Shown: positions 23,798 to 34,300 of the stretch, piece by piece
Position numbering within the stretch: position 1 is the first letter of the stretch
Layout: each line of letters begins with the position of its first letter
Position numbers and translations under genes: made by a program
Origin: an uncultured Christensenellaceae bacterium
Lineage (GTDB): Bacteria; Bacillota; Clostridia; Christensenellales; Borkfalkiaceae
Length of the DNA: 64,000 nucleotides
Reading direction: 5' to 3'
Assembly (NCBI GenBank): GCA_910587365.1
Contig: CAJUKJ010000006.1
Location: 1-64,000 of the forward strand
Notes under the pieces: model-generated
The model's input: only the letters and a program-made list of their open reading frames with translations
Told to the model about the DNA's origin: nothing
Database searches by the model: none

Positions 23798-24688
23798 TTA
23801 TTGCATATTTATACTTAACTTACGCAAATAAGTAAAATCTATTACATAGACGACACCGTCTTCCACTTGGTTTACAGTATGGGAACGGTTGATAATTTCG
23901 TCCGATTCGAGAATTACAGAAGAATACGCTTGTTTCAAAGCCTCGTCCGATTCGGCTTGGGCAAAATACTCTGCCCTGCCTGCACACTCTATCTCCGCAT
24001 AGCCGACCGCAATGCTCGGCGTGCGTGTTTCCCCTGCAACAGTGTATGCGGAAATTAAAGTATCGCCGTTTTGCACTTTGTCGCCCGCCGAAACCTCTGC
24101 CGTACCGCAGATTGCAACTATATTTTTAACAATTCCGTCCGCATTAGATAAAAGAGGACTTCTGAGTACCGAACCGTGATGCTCTTCGTCCACCTGTACG
24201 TCAACGTAAAGTATACTGCCCCTTTTCTGGATATTGCAGAATGTAACCTGAGGAAGGGCAAGTATTTTACCTGTGGCGACGGGGGCGTCAAAACCCGAAT
24301 AGAAAGAAAATTCTTTTGCGCCCGATTCGTAAATTATTCTTTTTACTTCAGGCGAAAGATAGCTTCCGCTTCCGCTTACAGTAATTTTGAAAACAAAGCT
24401 ATTTGAAATGATAGCTATTGCCGCAAACAAAAAACCGCCCGCAATAAGCCCTGCGCGGTTTAACAAACGCGTTAAAAAGCGGTTGCGCCTGCTTTGCACT
24501 TGTACGGAGATATTATAACACGGTTTTGCAAAAATTGCAAAAACTTTTTTAACATCTTTATCTTTTACGGAAAATATAAAGCGCGTACCGTCTTTTTTAC
24601 ATCCGTAAATAGCTATTTCAGCCTTTTTAAGCTTTTTTAAAGCGGCTTCCGCCGTCGAGGTTACCGCAATTTTTGTTGTATCAGTCAA
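23798..24688 (-). CDS. yqfD: Sporulation protein YqfD, shortened
   Basis: 296 residues against about 400 in Bacillus. YqfD is a mother-cell protein needed for sporulation, in the outer forespore membrane. There is a membrane helix at about 76-96 (AGLIAGGFLFAAIAIIS), then a POTRA-like/beta-rich outside part with GILALPQVTFCNIQKRGS-type segments. Its start overlaps the yqfC end by 8 bases. The final residues and stop lie beside repeat R4, so insertion may have trimmed the C-terminus. Confidence 0.85.
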   Translation of the reverse strand: MTDTTKIAVTSTAEAALKKLKKAEIAIYGCKKDGTRFIFSVKDKDVKKVFAIFAKPCYNISVQVQSRRNRFLTRLLNRAGLIAGGFLFAAIAIISNSFVFKITVSGSGSYLSPEVKRIIYESGAKEFSFYSGFDAPVATGKILALPQVTFCNIQKRGSILYVDVQVDEEHHGSVLRSPLLSNADGIVKNIVAICGTAEVSAGDKVQNGDTLISAYTVAGETRTPSIAVGYAEIECAGRAEYFAQAESDEALKQAYSSVILESDEIINRSHTVNQVEDGVVYVIDFTYLRKLSINMQ

Positions 24689-24926
24689 TTTTAACTCCCG
24701 TTATTTTGCCTTTAATAAGCAAATCTTCCTCAAAATACTTGCCGAGCGTCAAATTTTCGCCCTCGATAGTTATTTTATTTTTTTTAAGCGCAAGTACGAT
24801 TTTTTCAGACGAATATTCGGCAACGCCTTTAATGCTGCGGAAATACCCGCCGAACCCCGGCACTACCGAAAATGACTTTAAAGTGTCCGCACCGAGTTCA
24901 GATAAAATTTGTTCCAAAAGCTTCAT
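24681..24926 (-). CDS. yqfC: Sporulation protein YqfC (YabP/YqfC family)
   Basis: 81 residues, typical length. The pattern VVPGFGGYFRSIKGVAEYSSEKIVLALKKNKITIEGENL, broken here as VVPGFGGYFRS and KNKITIEGENLTLGKYFEED, is characteristic. It forms a translationally coupled pair with yqfD and is known to be sigmaE-dependent in Bacillus; a sigmaE-like promoter is visible directly upstream. The ATG has no Shine-Dalgarno and the -10 box is only 5 bases away. Confidence 0.88.
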   Translation of the reverse strand: MKLLEQILSELGADTLKSFSVVPGFGGYFRSIKGVAEYSSEKIVLALKKNKITIEGENLTLGKYFEEDLLIKGKITGVKID

Positions 24927-24931
24927 ATAGT

Positions 24932-24961
24932 ATTGTATGCGGACTATATTATTGATTAGAC
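24932..24961 (-). promoter_or_regulatory. sigmaE-type promoter of yqfC-yqfD
   Basis: Minus strand: GTCTAATC (24954-24961), 14-bp spacer, CATACAAT (24932-24939). The -10 is a perfect match to the sigmaE box and the -35 a fair one (consensus GTCATATT). This agrees with mother-cell expression. Transcription would start at the ATG. Confidence 0.7.
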
Positions 24962-25014
24962 CTCGTCACTCAGCGCAAGCTGTGCAGAACTTGCACAATG
25001 GGAAGCCGCAATAT

Positions 25015-25055
25015 AGTAAAGCCGCCGCGCGGAAATTCCGCGCGGCGGCTTTACT
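25015..25055. terminator. 20-bp perfect stem after the giant lipoprotein gene
   Basis: AGTAAAGCCGCCGCGCGGAA and its complement around a single A. It is very GC-rich and followed by TTTACTATATT on the minus strand. It terminates the 9-kb gene. Confidence 0.85.
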
Positions 25056-25068
25056 GATTTTATTTAAA

Positions 25069-28000
25069 TTAGAATGTAGCAACCAAGTTTATATTTCCTT
25101 TAACTACGGTACAATTGTCTTTCCAGTCGCCGTCAAGCGTTTCAAGAGTAAATTCACGCATTTCTCCCGCCGAATAACCATTGAATAAACCGTTTCTTTT
25201 CTTAGCCCTGACATTAACGATTTCATCGCCTATAGCTATTATAACGGTGTGCTTTTCGTTGGTAATAGATACGCAAATTTCAACACCTTCAAAAACCTCT
25301 ACTGTATTGCCATAAGAGTTGCCTTTTGCGGTTGAATTATTTTTATTAAGCGAAGAATCTGATTCGGGGCTGTTTACATAAAAGTAAGTATCGCCGTTGC
25401 CCGAAAATGTGTAGGTAAATGAATATTTCATCCTTGCGTATAGTACGGTCGTTGAAACCGTAAAACTTTCAATTGCGTCTGTAAATGCGGCATCGGCATA
25501 CCACTTATTAAAACCTGCTACCTTTGAAGTATCAACCGAAACGCTTACACCGCTACTATCCGCATTGGGGTTTGTAGTTCCGCTTATGAACTTACCGTTT
25601 ATAGAAGTAACTTCTTCACGGTTTACAAACCAGATTGCGTAATAAGTTACCTCACTTTCAGACGACTGCACGGAAGGCACGTCAATGAAAGCAAGAGAAT
25701 TGTCTGCATTTGCCAAAGCCCAGCCGGCAAAGGTATATTTACCGCTTTCCACAGCTTTTGCGTCGGCAAGAGGTCTGCCTACCGCCGCGTTTGTTATTTC
25801 AACGCTCTGCGTACCGTATTCAACACCGTTGTAGGTAAACGCAACCTCGCTGTAAACGTAGATATTTTCAGCGTAATCCGCTTTCCATGCGGAGTAAAGC
25901 TTTGTTGAACCTACGGGCATTGCGAACGTCATTTCCGCCTCGGTATTCGTAAGAACAAGATTTGAATTTGTGGAAGTCCAGCCGGCAAACGCATTATACG
26001 TTTCGTCGCCAAGCGAGATAACGGTTACCTCCGCACCCGTCTGTACATAAGTAAGACCGTCAACCGTTTCGTAATTACCGTTTATGGTAGTTACACCAGA
26101 GGAAAGTCCGACAATCGCGCTTTCCACGGAAAGCAGGTAATACCATTCGTCCTGCGGCAGCTCGGTAATTGTGATTGTAAGCGTATAAGCAGTGCCGTTA
26201 AGCTCTACCCCGCCGCTGACTTCCACATTGAACGCGTTGATATAACCGTTTGCCTTAGTAAGACCGTTAAGAACATCTTTTACGTATGCGGCAATTTCTT
26301 CCGCGCCCTTAGCAACGGTATTGATATTTACAAGCTGAGCAAAGCTTACGCTCTTGACGTCAATAGACTTATTGTTATTTACCGAAACTATTTCGTAGTT
26401 GACGTAAGCCCAATTGTAATTGCCTTCGCCTACCTGCTTGCCGTCGTGGTCTACGCGCCAACCGTTGCGCGAACCGCCGTTATCTCCGATGTACTTATAT
26501 TTAGAGCCGTCCTTTTTAAAGCCCATCCAGTCGGTATTGCCCTTAGTTGAGGTTTCAAAGTTACTGCCGACGGATTCCGCTATGTTATAGTAAATGTTTA
26601 AAATAGTGACGTTTTCGTCCGCGCTTGTACCCGTACCGTAGAAAGGATATCTGTTTCCGTCGTTAGTCCAGGAAGAACCGCCGAAGAACACCTTATCCGC
26701 AAGGAATACCGCACTTTCCATATCTTTATTATCCATAAATGCGTCTGCGTTAACTACGGTTATACTTGCAGGAACTACTATATTTTTGATATTTGAAAGC
26801 TTTAACGACGCTACGTCGATTTCGGTTACGGGATAGCCTCCTATACTGCTTTCGAGAATGAGCACCGAACCCGAAGCCGTGTAAGGCAGAATACCGTTTT
26901 CATCAAAGCCGTTTACGTGATAGGTAAGCACTCCGTCAACGTTATAAAGCTTATACTTAACCCCGTTTACCGTTACAACCGACTTAGCATATACGCAGTA
27001 AACGTCGGTGCCGTCGAACGCAGCCGCGTCGGTTATAGGCAAAGTGTGGTTTTCGTCGAAGTACCAGCCGATTAACGTATAGTCGGATATTTCGTACTGT
27101 TGAAGGCTTACCGCGGAATTTTCGTCCGCGACTAACGCCGCGCTTACGTCGCCAACGCCGTCAACGCCCGTATGGAATACTATTTCCTTCTTAACAACGA
27201 CGTCTTCCGCCTTATAGATATAGACCGTGCTATCAGCTTCAAGTACAATGCTTTCGCCTAAAACGTTACCGTCCGCGTCTTTATATATATAAGTATGGTT
27301 TTTATTTTCGTCCGTCCATTCGGGAGCGAACGTGCTTGAAAGGTAAACGGTTGAACCGTACCTTAAATCGTATGAGTCTTCATTACCGTCAACGCCGACT
27401 ACTTTAAGGGTAACCGTATCGAGTACGTTTGACGAATAGTAAGCATTGTTTGCAGAATCGTACATACCGAATATCGGCGTTGTGTGGTTGGAGGGACTTT
27501 CTGCAACGTAACCGTTTATTGCCGTTTCAGCATCAAACGTATTGTAATAATTAGGCTTGTGGTCGGAAGTAACGCCATCAAGGTTGATATTAGCCGTTAT
27601 GTAGCTTTTTACCTTTGCATACGCCTTTAACCCGCTTATTCCGCCGTTAACGCCGTCGCGCATTATCGCCGCGTATAACACAGGCACAACTCCGCCCGTT
27701 AAACCGTTAGCGTTTATATCCAACGCATAATATCTGTCAACGCCTTTAAGATTAAGCGCGCTTACTGCGTTATCGCCCGTTTTGTACGTTAAGGGATTTC
27801 CGTCGGTATTGACAGTGAAGCCGTTAAGTATGCTTGAAAGGAAGAACTTATCGTCGGAGGACGCCTTTGCAAGCTCGTACATATACATTGTCTCGGGAGT
27901 GGTTAAACCGCTGCTGAGTCCCAAAGATTCGCTGCTGAATCCGAATAAACCGAGAAGTCCCGTAACGTTGCCTGTTCCAAGCCACCAGAAAAGCGGCGAA

Positions 28001-31000
28001 TTATTTTTATCGAGTAAATTATCGATAAAGTAAGCAAGGGTTACTACACGGTATTTAGGAGAAGAGCCGTCAACGTCCCTGCCCAATACTATATATCCGT
28101 TTGAATAGGTTATGCTTACCTTACTTGCAGTTGCAACCGTAAAGAACGCCACTGACGATTTTTGAAGGTCGCCGTACAGCGTGAAATAGAATTGGTCATT
28201 TTCGTCAAGCCCTACCGTAAGCGTAACTTTTTCGATTACGATGTCCGCCATATTAACTAAGTTAACACTGACAGTGCCTGTGAGGCTATAAAGAATTTTA
28301 TCTGCGGTTATGCTTTCAAATGATTTGCTTAAATCCTTTAATAAAGTTGAAACAAAGCTGATATCGATATACGCTTCCGTATCCAACGTGCCGCGTCTGT
28401 TTTCGCTGTCCGCATAAGCGTCGAGCGCGAGCCAAGGCTGCTTTCCGTCAAGCTTGGCGTTTACGCAAATTTTGTGCGTCGAAGCATTTACCGATGCGGT
28501 TACAGTTCCCAAATTGACGTCTATTCCGAACTCGCCTAAAACGACGTCGGGATTGAGGGTAAGAATGCTTTCGCCAGTTTCGGCGTCCTTGCTGAAATTA
28601 ACTACTTTGTTAAAATCAAGGTTTAATATCTTAGCAAGTATTTCGGTTATGCCCAGTTTTGTTTGCTCGCCCTCTTCACTGAGAACGGAAACAGTCTGTG
28701 CCGAACCGCCGAATTTAGCAACTATTCCCGCAAGGTTTTCGCTTGTAATTATTTTAACGACGGTTTCCGCTGCGGAATATATTTCGTGTACGTCCGCCTT
28801 GAACTTCATACCGTCAAGCTGTGTTCCCGCAATATTCAACAGCTCGATATAAACATACTGTCCCGAATAGCGGGCGTTGAGTTCGACGGGAATTGCGCCG
28901 ATATTGAGCTTAATCTCCGCTTCAACGAGCTTGCTGCCCGTCTTGTCGCCAGAAAGCCCTTCGGTGTAATAGAGCTTTGCGTTAACGGAAATATTCTGTA
29001 TTTCCGATATCGCGCTTTCCGCTCCGTTGAATTTAACGTTTACCGTAAACGTGCTGCTGCCGAGTATTTCATTGACGGAAAGCTTGTTATCTATCAGTTC
29101 AAACAGATAATTATATAATACTTTAATAAACTTTTCCGTTTCCGAAGACTTGCACAAGGTATAGTCATTGCCGTTTAAAGTTGCGTCTATATCGGAAATC
29201 AAACTACCCGCGCCCGCAGCTACGCTTGCATTAACGCCGGTAATCTTAGTACCGTTGTTATTGTATACGTCAAGATTTAATGCAAGGTTGCCGTTTGAAG
29301 AAAGCTGCAAGTTTCCGTTAACGGCGTGGCTGATAAGAATGCCGTATACGTCGGGCTGTCCTTCGCTGTATTGTAACTGAACGGTTAAGTCGCTTACAAA
29401 ACCGAGAACGGTTTTAATTATAGCCTGTGCGTTATCCGTATTTATAAGGTCGAGTATATCCTTTACATCAACGCCTATTCCGCCCTGAGCCGCAGGAATG
29501 CTTACCTGTTCAATCTCCGTTTGGGCGGTTTTACCCAAAAGCTTATTTACCGCGTCTATTATATCGTTGAAATCATTAACGAGTCCGTCGATATCGCTGC
29601 GGTATATTTCCATTCCGTAAGAATTAATTGCAAACCTTACCAAAGGCTTATCGTCTGCCGCCGTTTCGTCGTAAACGAATTTTACGTCAACGCTGTCGGA
29701 CTTACCGTTTTCTGCAATGGATAAGACAGCGTCTGCCGCAACGCGGATTTTACCGTCAATCCAGCTTGCTTCGCCGTTGCCTTTAATCTTCATCGAAACA
29801 CCGTCTACTATAACTTCTGCATTAAGCTCAAACACAACGTCCTGTGCTGCGATAATTTCCTGTGCCTCGGCTGTTGCCTTTTGAACAAGCAAGATAAGGT
29901 CGGTTAAATTTAGATAAGAATTTACGTCGGGTATTATTACCGTCTTTGCCGAGCCTTTAAAGCCCATTTCAAGTCCGAGAGCGGGTACGTTGCCTATTAA
30001 CGACGCGCCTGCCGCTTCGGTTGCATTGTTGAAGGTAAGCGAAACTTCTCCGAAGGAAACGCCTAAATTTTCAACGAACAGTGCCACTATCGCATCGGCG
30101 TCAACCGTCGCGTTAAGCACAGTATCGGTAGCCTTAAACTGCTTTATTATCGAAGGATAATCTATCGAAAGAACAGCCTTAACTATTTCCGCCGTTTTAT
30201 TGCTTATGACGGGTTCGCCGTCCATTGCAAGCGCGGGTGCGCCCTGTATCGCGTCAATTAATTGCTTAACTGCGTTAACGGTGTCCTGAATATCGCAGTA
30301 CACTTTTGCGTCGCACTTTACTCCGTTTATTGCCGTAACGTTAAGATAAACGTCGCCGTAACCGCCGTCATATACGTAGTGAGCAATTAATGAAATTTCG
30401 TTGCCGCAGTAATTAACCGTAACGTCAGCTTTTACTGCAACCGAACTGAAATCTTTTGCGGGTTGGATAAGAATAGTACCTTCAACGGTCGCACCTTCAA
30501 GATAGCTTATCACGCCTGCTGCGTTTCCGTTGACACTTAATGCTATTTCATAGCTTTCGCTTAAAAGAAGACCGTAAATACTGTCTATGTATTTTATTAT
30601 ATCTACATAATCGCCGTCGGGCTTAGCTACCGTTTCGTCCGAACCCGTTACTTTGACGCTGAGTCCGATATTTTCAATGTTTGCCGTAAGCGTTGAGTTT
30701 GTAGTGTATTCGAGTGCCGCTTTACCGAACTGTATCCCCAAATCCACGCCGAACACGCCGAGTATTTCGTCTACGTCCACCGTCACTTTAAGCGACGTGT
30801 TGTCCGCCTCGATTATGTCGTTATAATTGAGTCCGAGCGCGTATGATATCGCCTTTGCAAGCACATCGCTCTGTCCGTCCGAAAGAGTCGCTCTTTCAGT
30901 ACCGAACAGTGCTATTATCTGTTTAACAGCGTCAACGGTGTCCTTTATATCGCAATAAACTTTCGCGTCGTATGCGTTGCCGTTGAATTCTGTAAGGTTA

Positions 31001-34000
31001 AGATATAATTTACCGTAACCGCCGTCGTATACGTAGTATGCGTTGAGTGCAAGGCTTATCCCCTCGTACTCTGCCGTTATATCTACCTTGGATGCGATTT
31101 CATCCTTGTAGTTTACGTATGCAACCGCATTGAGGTTTAACCCCTCGATAAGTCCGTTAAGTCCAAGCTCCACTTTCAAAGTTTTGCTGTTGAGTATTGC
31201 ATATACACTGTTGATGTATCCGATTATATCTACATAATCGCCGTCGGGCTTAGCTACCGTTTCATCCGAACCCGTTACTTTGACGCTGAGTCCGATATTT
31301 TCAATGTTTGCCGTAAGCGTTGAGTTTGTAGTGTATTCGAGTGCCGCTTTACCGAACTGTATCCCCAAATCCACGCCGAACACGCCGAGTATTTCGTCTA
31401 CGTCCACCGTCACTTTAAGCGACGTGTTGTCCGCCTCGATTATGTCGTTATAATTGAGTCCGAGCGCGTATGATATCGCCTTTGCAAGCACATCGCTCTG
31501 TCCGTCCGAAAGAGTCGCTCTTTCAGTACCGAACAGTGCTATTATCTGTTTAACAGCGTCAACGGTGTCCTTTATATCGCAATAAACTTTCGCGTCGTAT
31601 GCGTTGCCGTTGAATTCTGTAAGATTGAGATATAATTTGCCGTAACCGCCGTCGTATACGTAGTATGCGTTGAGTGCAAGGCTTATCCCCTCATACTCTG
31701 CCGTTATTTCTACCTTGGATGCGATTTCATCCTTGTAGTTTACGTATGCAACCGCATTAAGGTTTAACCCCTCGATAAGTCCGTCAAGACCAAGCTCCAC
31801 TTTCAAAGTTTTGCTGTTGAGTATTGCATACACGCTGTTGATATAATTGACTATATCTACGTAATTACCGTCGGGTTTTACTACTGCTTTGTCACTGCCG
31901 TTAACGGCTACGTTAAGACCGTATTTGTCAAGGTTGGCGTTAAGGCTTACCTTTCCGTCCGCACCGTTTATAAGTTTGAGTCCTACCGTCCCTATCTGAA
32001 CGCCGAGGTCAACATCCAATTCGTTTAACAGCTCATCCGCGTCAAGAGTAAGACCGATACTGTCTTTATTCCCTTCAAGACCGATTAAAATTTTGCCGAA
32101 ATTGAGGTTTAGAACCTTGTTTATTATCGTTGCCAAGTCGCCTGACGCATTGCCGTCCTGCTCTGCCGAAACGGAAATTCCGTTTGCCCAGCCGATAATT
32201 TTTTTGACCGCGTCAACAGTATCTTTTACATCGCAATAAACCTTCGCGTCGTATGCGTTGCCGTTGAATTCTGTAAGGTTGAGATATACCTTGCCGTAAC
32301 CGCCGTCATATACGTAGTATGCGTTGAGGGTTGCCGATATCCCCTTATATTCCGCAGTCACGTCAACCTCTGCGGCAATTCCGCTGAGATATTTAACGAA
32401 AGCCGTTGCATTTAACGTTAAACCTTCCGTTAAACCGTTAAGGGAAATGTCCACTTTAAGGCTTTCGCTGTTTAAAAGTTCATAAACCCCGTTGATATAT
32501 TCCGCAATGTCTGCGGGGGTATCCGTCGGGTTGCGGCTTATTGAAGGAGAATTATCGACAGTAAGTCCGCCGCTTACGTTTATTTCTGTACCGTCATACG
32601 AAATTCCTTTTAAGCTTAAATCTTTAAAATCAAATAAGCAGCCGTCATTGCCCTTGTTATGACCGAAATTTAAAGTAATATCGGTGCCTATTTTCAGACC
32701 GAGAAGGTCGTCCGTTATAATCGAAACTGTTGCCGAAGTTTCATTTTGCTCGTATTTAATAGCATTAAGAAGCGAGCTTAAATCCAATGTAAAACCTTCG
32801 CCGTCGGAAACACCTGCAACCTGCTTTGCCGCTGAGTCAAGACCTTTTACCCATTCCGCAAATTTGCCGACTGCGCCCGAAACCTTGTTTATATCCGCAG
32901 TCACGGCGAACGTGTCGCTGTAATAAGCGTTTACCGCACCGTTTTTAAATTCTATGTATAAGTCCTGTTTGCCGCTGTCTTTTCTGCCAAGCTGGAAACG
33001 CACGTCCAAAGTACCCAAAACGTTGCCCATATCAGGAAGGGCTATAAATACTTTGCCGTCATATTGAGTTTCGCCGATTGTTATATCAAGAGCGAACTGC
33101 TGCCCCTCAGCCGTAAGCACTTTACCGAAACCACCGCCGAGTACGTCCACGATTTCGTGCTTGCATTCGTCGTTTGTAGGTTTATCGCCAGCATTTATAT
33201 TGCCGACGTAGCCTTTATAGTAATTTTCAAAATAAGCATAGTTATCGTTACCAAAGCCGCTTGCGGTGTAGTCGAAGTTCGTTGTAGTCTTGGAATTGCT
33301 GTCCTGTGACATTCCTCCAAGCGCACTCGGGGAAATTTTTGCTCTTTCTTCACAATACGTACTTAAAACCTGCCAATTACCGTCAAAGGTAAAGGTTATT
33401 TCTATTTTTTTATATTCGGGAAAGCCTTTTAAACTACCCCTCGTCTTCATTCCGTACTGATACCAGCAGGCGGCACCCTCGTTGAGATAGTACTTCTGCG
33501 AATAGGTTCCGTCGCCGTTGTCTATAACGTCGTCCGCACTGATAACCGAATCTTTATCCAAAACGTAAACCGAAAGTTCGGTTGAAAATTCGCCGTACTT
33601 GTAGAGGTATGCTTCACTGTCATAATATTCGGGTTGGTCGGTACTCCAATCAATCGATGTAGGTACCGAAGTCTTCTTGGGCTTTTTACCCTTTCTCATA
33701 TAGGCGTCTTTGTCGCCAACAAAGCAAGACTGGGTCGATGACTGCACTAACATCGAATACGACAAATCGGAACAGATCATTACGCTTTGTCCTATTCCGC
33801 TAAGCTGCGAGTTTTTATAGTCCTTCCAGCTTTGCGTAACCTGCTCGTATCCCCCCATCGCCTTCGTAGAGTTATACGCATACACGTGATAAGAAGGCTG
33901 TCCGTCGAGTACGGTAGCCATATAGCCGATATTTTCAAGCGCGGTATGCTGTGTGGGAAGTGAACCGTCGGTAGGCAAAGCCTCCCTTACCGTGGTACGC

Positions 34001-34116
34001 CCTTTTACGGTATCCACGGGACCGTGCTTTTTACAGGCGGAAAGTCCGCCGGCAAAGGTCGCCGTACATAATATTCCAAGCAGCGTAACCGCTATAGTTC
34101 TAAAAGGTCTTTTCAT
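25069..34116 (-). CDS. Giant repeat-containing surface lipoprotein (3015 aa)
   Basis: The start at 34116 is chosen because AAGGAAAA precedes it and it begins a lipoprotein signal (MKRPFRTIAVTLLGILCTA, lipobox LSAC). After a unique head of about 520 residues come four related modules of about 209-225 residues, beginning near 530, 755, 964 and 1172 and a diverged one near 1390. Each has VYDGGYGK-LYLNLTEFNG and AKVYCDIKDTVDAVKQ-type segments. From about 2310 there are InlB-type (Listeria-Bacteroides) modules (TLIGWYFDENHTLP, FAGWTSTNSN, FAGWALANAD) and a BspA-like leucine-rich segment (VPASITVVNADAFMDN). It is membrane-anchored outside the cell, probably adhesive or structural. It is monocistronic with its own promoter and terminator. 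Confidence 0.85.
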   Translation of the reverse strand: MKRPFRTIAVTLLGILCTATFAGGLSACKKHGPVDTVKGRTTVREALPTDGSLPTQHTALENIGYMATVLDGQPSYHVYAYNSTKAMGGYEQVTQSWKDYKNSQLSGIGQSVMICSDLSYSMLVQSSTQSCFVGDKDAYMRKGKKPKKTSVPTSIDWSTDQPEYYDSEAYLYKYGEFSTELSVYVLDKDSVISADDVIDNGDGTYSQKYYLNEGAACWYQYGMKTRGSLKGFPEYKKIEITFTFDGNWQVLSTYCEERAKISPSALGGMSQDSNSKTTTNFDYTASGFGNDNYAYFENYYKGYVGNINAGDKPTNDECKHEIVDVLGGGFGKVLTAEGQQFALDITIGETQYDGKVFIALPDMGNVLGTLDVRFQLGRKDSGKQDLYIEFKNGAVNAYYSDTFAVTADINKVSGAVGKFAEWVKGLDSAAKQVAGVSDGEGFTLDLSSLLNAIKYEQNETSATVSIITDDLLGLKIGTDITLNFGHNKGNDGCLFDFKDLSLKGISYDGTEINVSGGLTVDNSPSISRNPTDTPADIAEYINGVYELLNSESLKVDISLNGLTEGLTLNATAFVKYLSGIAAEVDVTAEYKGISATLNAYYVYDGGYGKVYLNLTEFNGNAYDAKVYCDVKDTVDAVKKIIGWANGISVSAEQDGNASGDLATIINKVLNLNFGKILIGLEGNKDSIGLTLDADELLNELDVDLGVQIGTVGLKLINGADGKVSLNANLDKYGLNVAVNGSDKAVVKPDGNYVDIVNYINSVYAILNSKTLKVELGLDGLIEGLNLNAVAYVNYKDEIASKVEITAEYEGISLALNAYYVYDGGYGKLYLNLTEFNGNAYDAKVYCDIKDTVDAVKQIIALFGTERATLSDGQSDVLAKAISYALGLNYNDIIEADNTSLKVTVDVDEILGVFGVDLGIQFGKAALEYTTNSTLTANIENIGLSVKVTGSDETVAKPDGDYVDIIGYINSVYAILNSKTLKVELGLNGLIEGLNLNAVAYVNYKDEIASKVDITAEYEGISLALNAYYVYDGGYGKLYLNLTEFNGNAYDAKVYCDIKDTVDAVKQIIALFGTERATLSDGQSDVLAKAISYALGLNYNDIIEADNTSLKVTVDVDEILGVFGVDLGIQFGKAALEYTTNSTLTANIENIGLSVKVTGSDETVAKPDGDYVDIIKYIDSIYGLLLSESYEIALSVNGNAAGVISYLEGATVEGTILIQPAKDFSSVAVKADVTVNYCGNEISLIAHYVYDGGYGDVYLNVTAINGVKCDAKVYCDIQDTVNAVKQLIDAIQGAPALAMDGEPVISNKTAEIVKAVLSIDYPSIIKQFKATDTVLNATVDADAIVALFVENLGVSFGEVSLTFNNATEAAGASLIGNVPALGLEMGFKGSAKTVIIPDVNSYLNLTDLILLVQKATAEAQEIIAAQDVVFELNAEVIVDGVSMKIKGNGEASWIDGKIRVAADAVLSIAENGKSDSVDVKFVYDETAADDKPLVRFAINSYGMEIYRSDIDGLVNDFNDIIDAVNKLLGKTAQTEIEQVSIPAAQGGIGVDVKDILDLINTDNAQAIIKTVLGFVSDLTVQLQYSEGQPDVYGILISHAVNGNLQLSSNGNLALNLDVYNNNGTKITGVNASVAAGAGSLISDIDATLNGNDYTLCKSSETEKFIKVLYNYLFELIDNKLSVNEILGSSTFTVNVKFNGAESAISEIQNISVNAKLYYTEGLSGDKTGSKLVEAEIKLNIGAIPVELNARYSGQYVYIELLNIAGTQLDGMKFKADVHEIYSAAETVVKIITSENLAGIVAKFGGSAQTVSVLSEEGEQTKLGITEILAKILNLDFNKVVNFSKDAETGESILTLNPDVVLGEFGIDVNLGTVTASVNASTHKICVNAKLDGKQPWLALDAYADSENRRGTLDTEAYIDISFVSTLLKDLSKSFESITADKILYSLTGTVSVNLVNMADIVIEKVTLTVGLDENDQFYFTLYGDLQKSSVAFFTVATASKVSITYSNGYIVLGRDVDGSSPKYRVVTLAYFIDNLLDKNNSPLFWWLGTGNVTGLLGLFGFSSESLGLSSGLTTPETMYMYELAKASSDDKFFLSSILNGFTVNTDGNPLTYKTGDNAVSALNLKGVDRYYALDINANGLTGGVVPVLYAAIMRDGVNGGISGLKAYAKVKSYITANINLDGVTSDHKPNYYNTFDAETAINGYVAESPSNHTTPIFGMYDSANNAYYSSNVLDTVTLKVVGVDGNEDSYDLRYGSTVYLSSTFAPEWTDENKNHTYIYKDADGNVLGESIVLEADSTVYIYKAEDVVVKKEIVFHTGVDGVGDVSAALVADENSAVSLQQYEISDYTLIGWYFDENHTLPITDAAAFDGTDVYCVYAKSVVTVNGVKYKLYNVDGVLTYHVNGFDENGILPYTASGSVLILESSIGGYPVTEIDVASLKLSNIKNIVVPASITVVNADAFMDNKDMESAVFLADKVFFGGSSWTNDGNRYPFYGTGTSADENVTILNIYYNIAESVGSNFETSTKGNTDWMGFKKDGSKYKYIGDNGGSRNGWRVDHDGKQVGEGNYNWAYVNYEIVSVNNNKSIDVKSVSFAQLVNINTVAKGAEEIAAYVKDVLNGLTKANGYINAFNVEVSGGVELNGTAYTLTITITELPQDEWYYLLSVESAIVGLSSGVTTINGNYETVDGLTYVQTGAEVTVISLGDETYNAFAGWTSTNSNLVLTNTEAEMTFAMPVGSTKLYSAWKADYAENIYVYSEVAFTYNGVEYGTQSVEITNAAVGRPLADAKAVESGKYTFAGWALANADNSLAFIDVPSVQSSESEVTYYAIWFVNREEVTSINGKFISGTTNPNADSSGVSVSVDTSKVAGFNKWYADAAFTDAIESFTVSTTVLYARMKYSFTYTFSGNGDTYFYVNSPESDSSLNKNNSTAKGNSYGNTVEVFEGVEICVSITNEKHTVIIAIGDEIVNVRAKKRNGLFNGYSAGEMREFTLETLDGDWKDNCTVVKGNINLVATF
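30601..31854. repeat. Near-identical 627-bp tandem duplication inside the giant gene
   Basis: Units 30601-31227 and 31228-31854 are almost identical in DNA (a handful of differences) and encode two 209-residue modules. A third, more diverged module follows from 31855. Such identity implies a recent duplication and makes the region prone to copy-number change and mis-assembly. Confidence 0.9.
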
Positions 34117-34149
34117 ATATTTTTCCTTATAATACAAGTTTACTTTGTC

Positions 34150-34178
34150 AGTATAACTTATTGTATTGACTATGTCAA
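34150..34178 (-). promoter_or_regulatory. Promoter of the giant lipoprotein gene
   Basis: Minus strand -35 TTGACA (34173-34178), 17-bp spacer, -10 TATACT (34150-34155). A perfect inverted repeat, GTCAAAT-GA-ATTTGAC (34174-34189), overlaps the -35 and is a likely operator. Confidence 0.8.
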
Positions 34179-34300
34179 ATGAATTTGACTAATTGTAATA
34201 AAAAAATATTACATCTGACAAGAAAAAAACAACAATAAAGACAGGAAAATCCAAAATTTTTATTTCAACTATATATATAATTAAAAAAAAGGAGAGTGCT

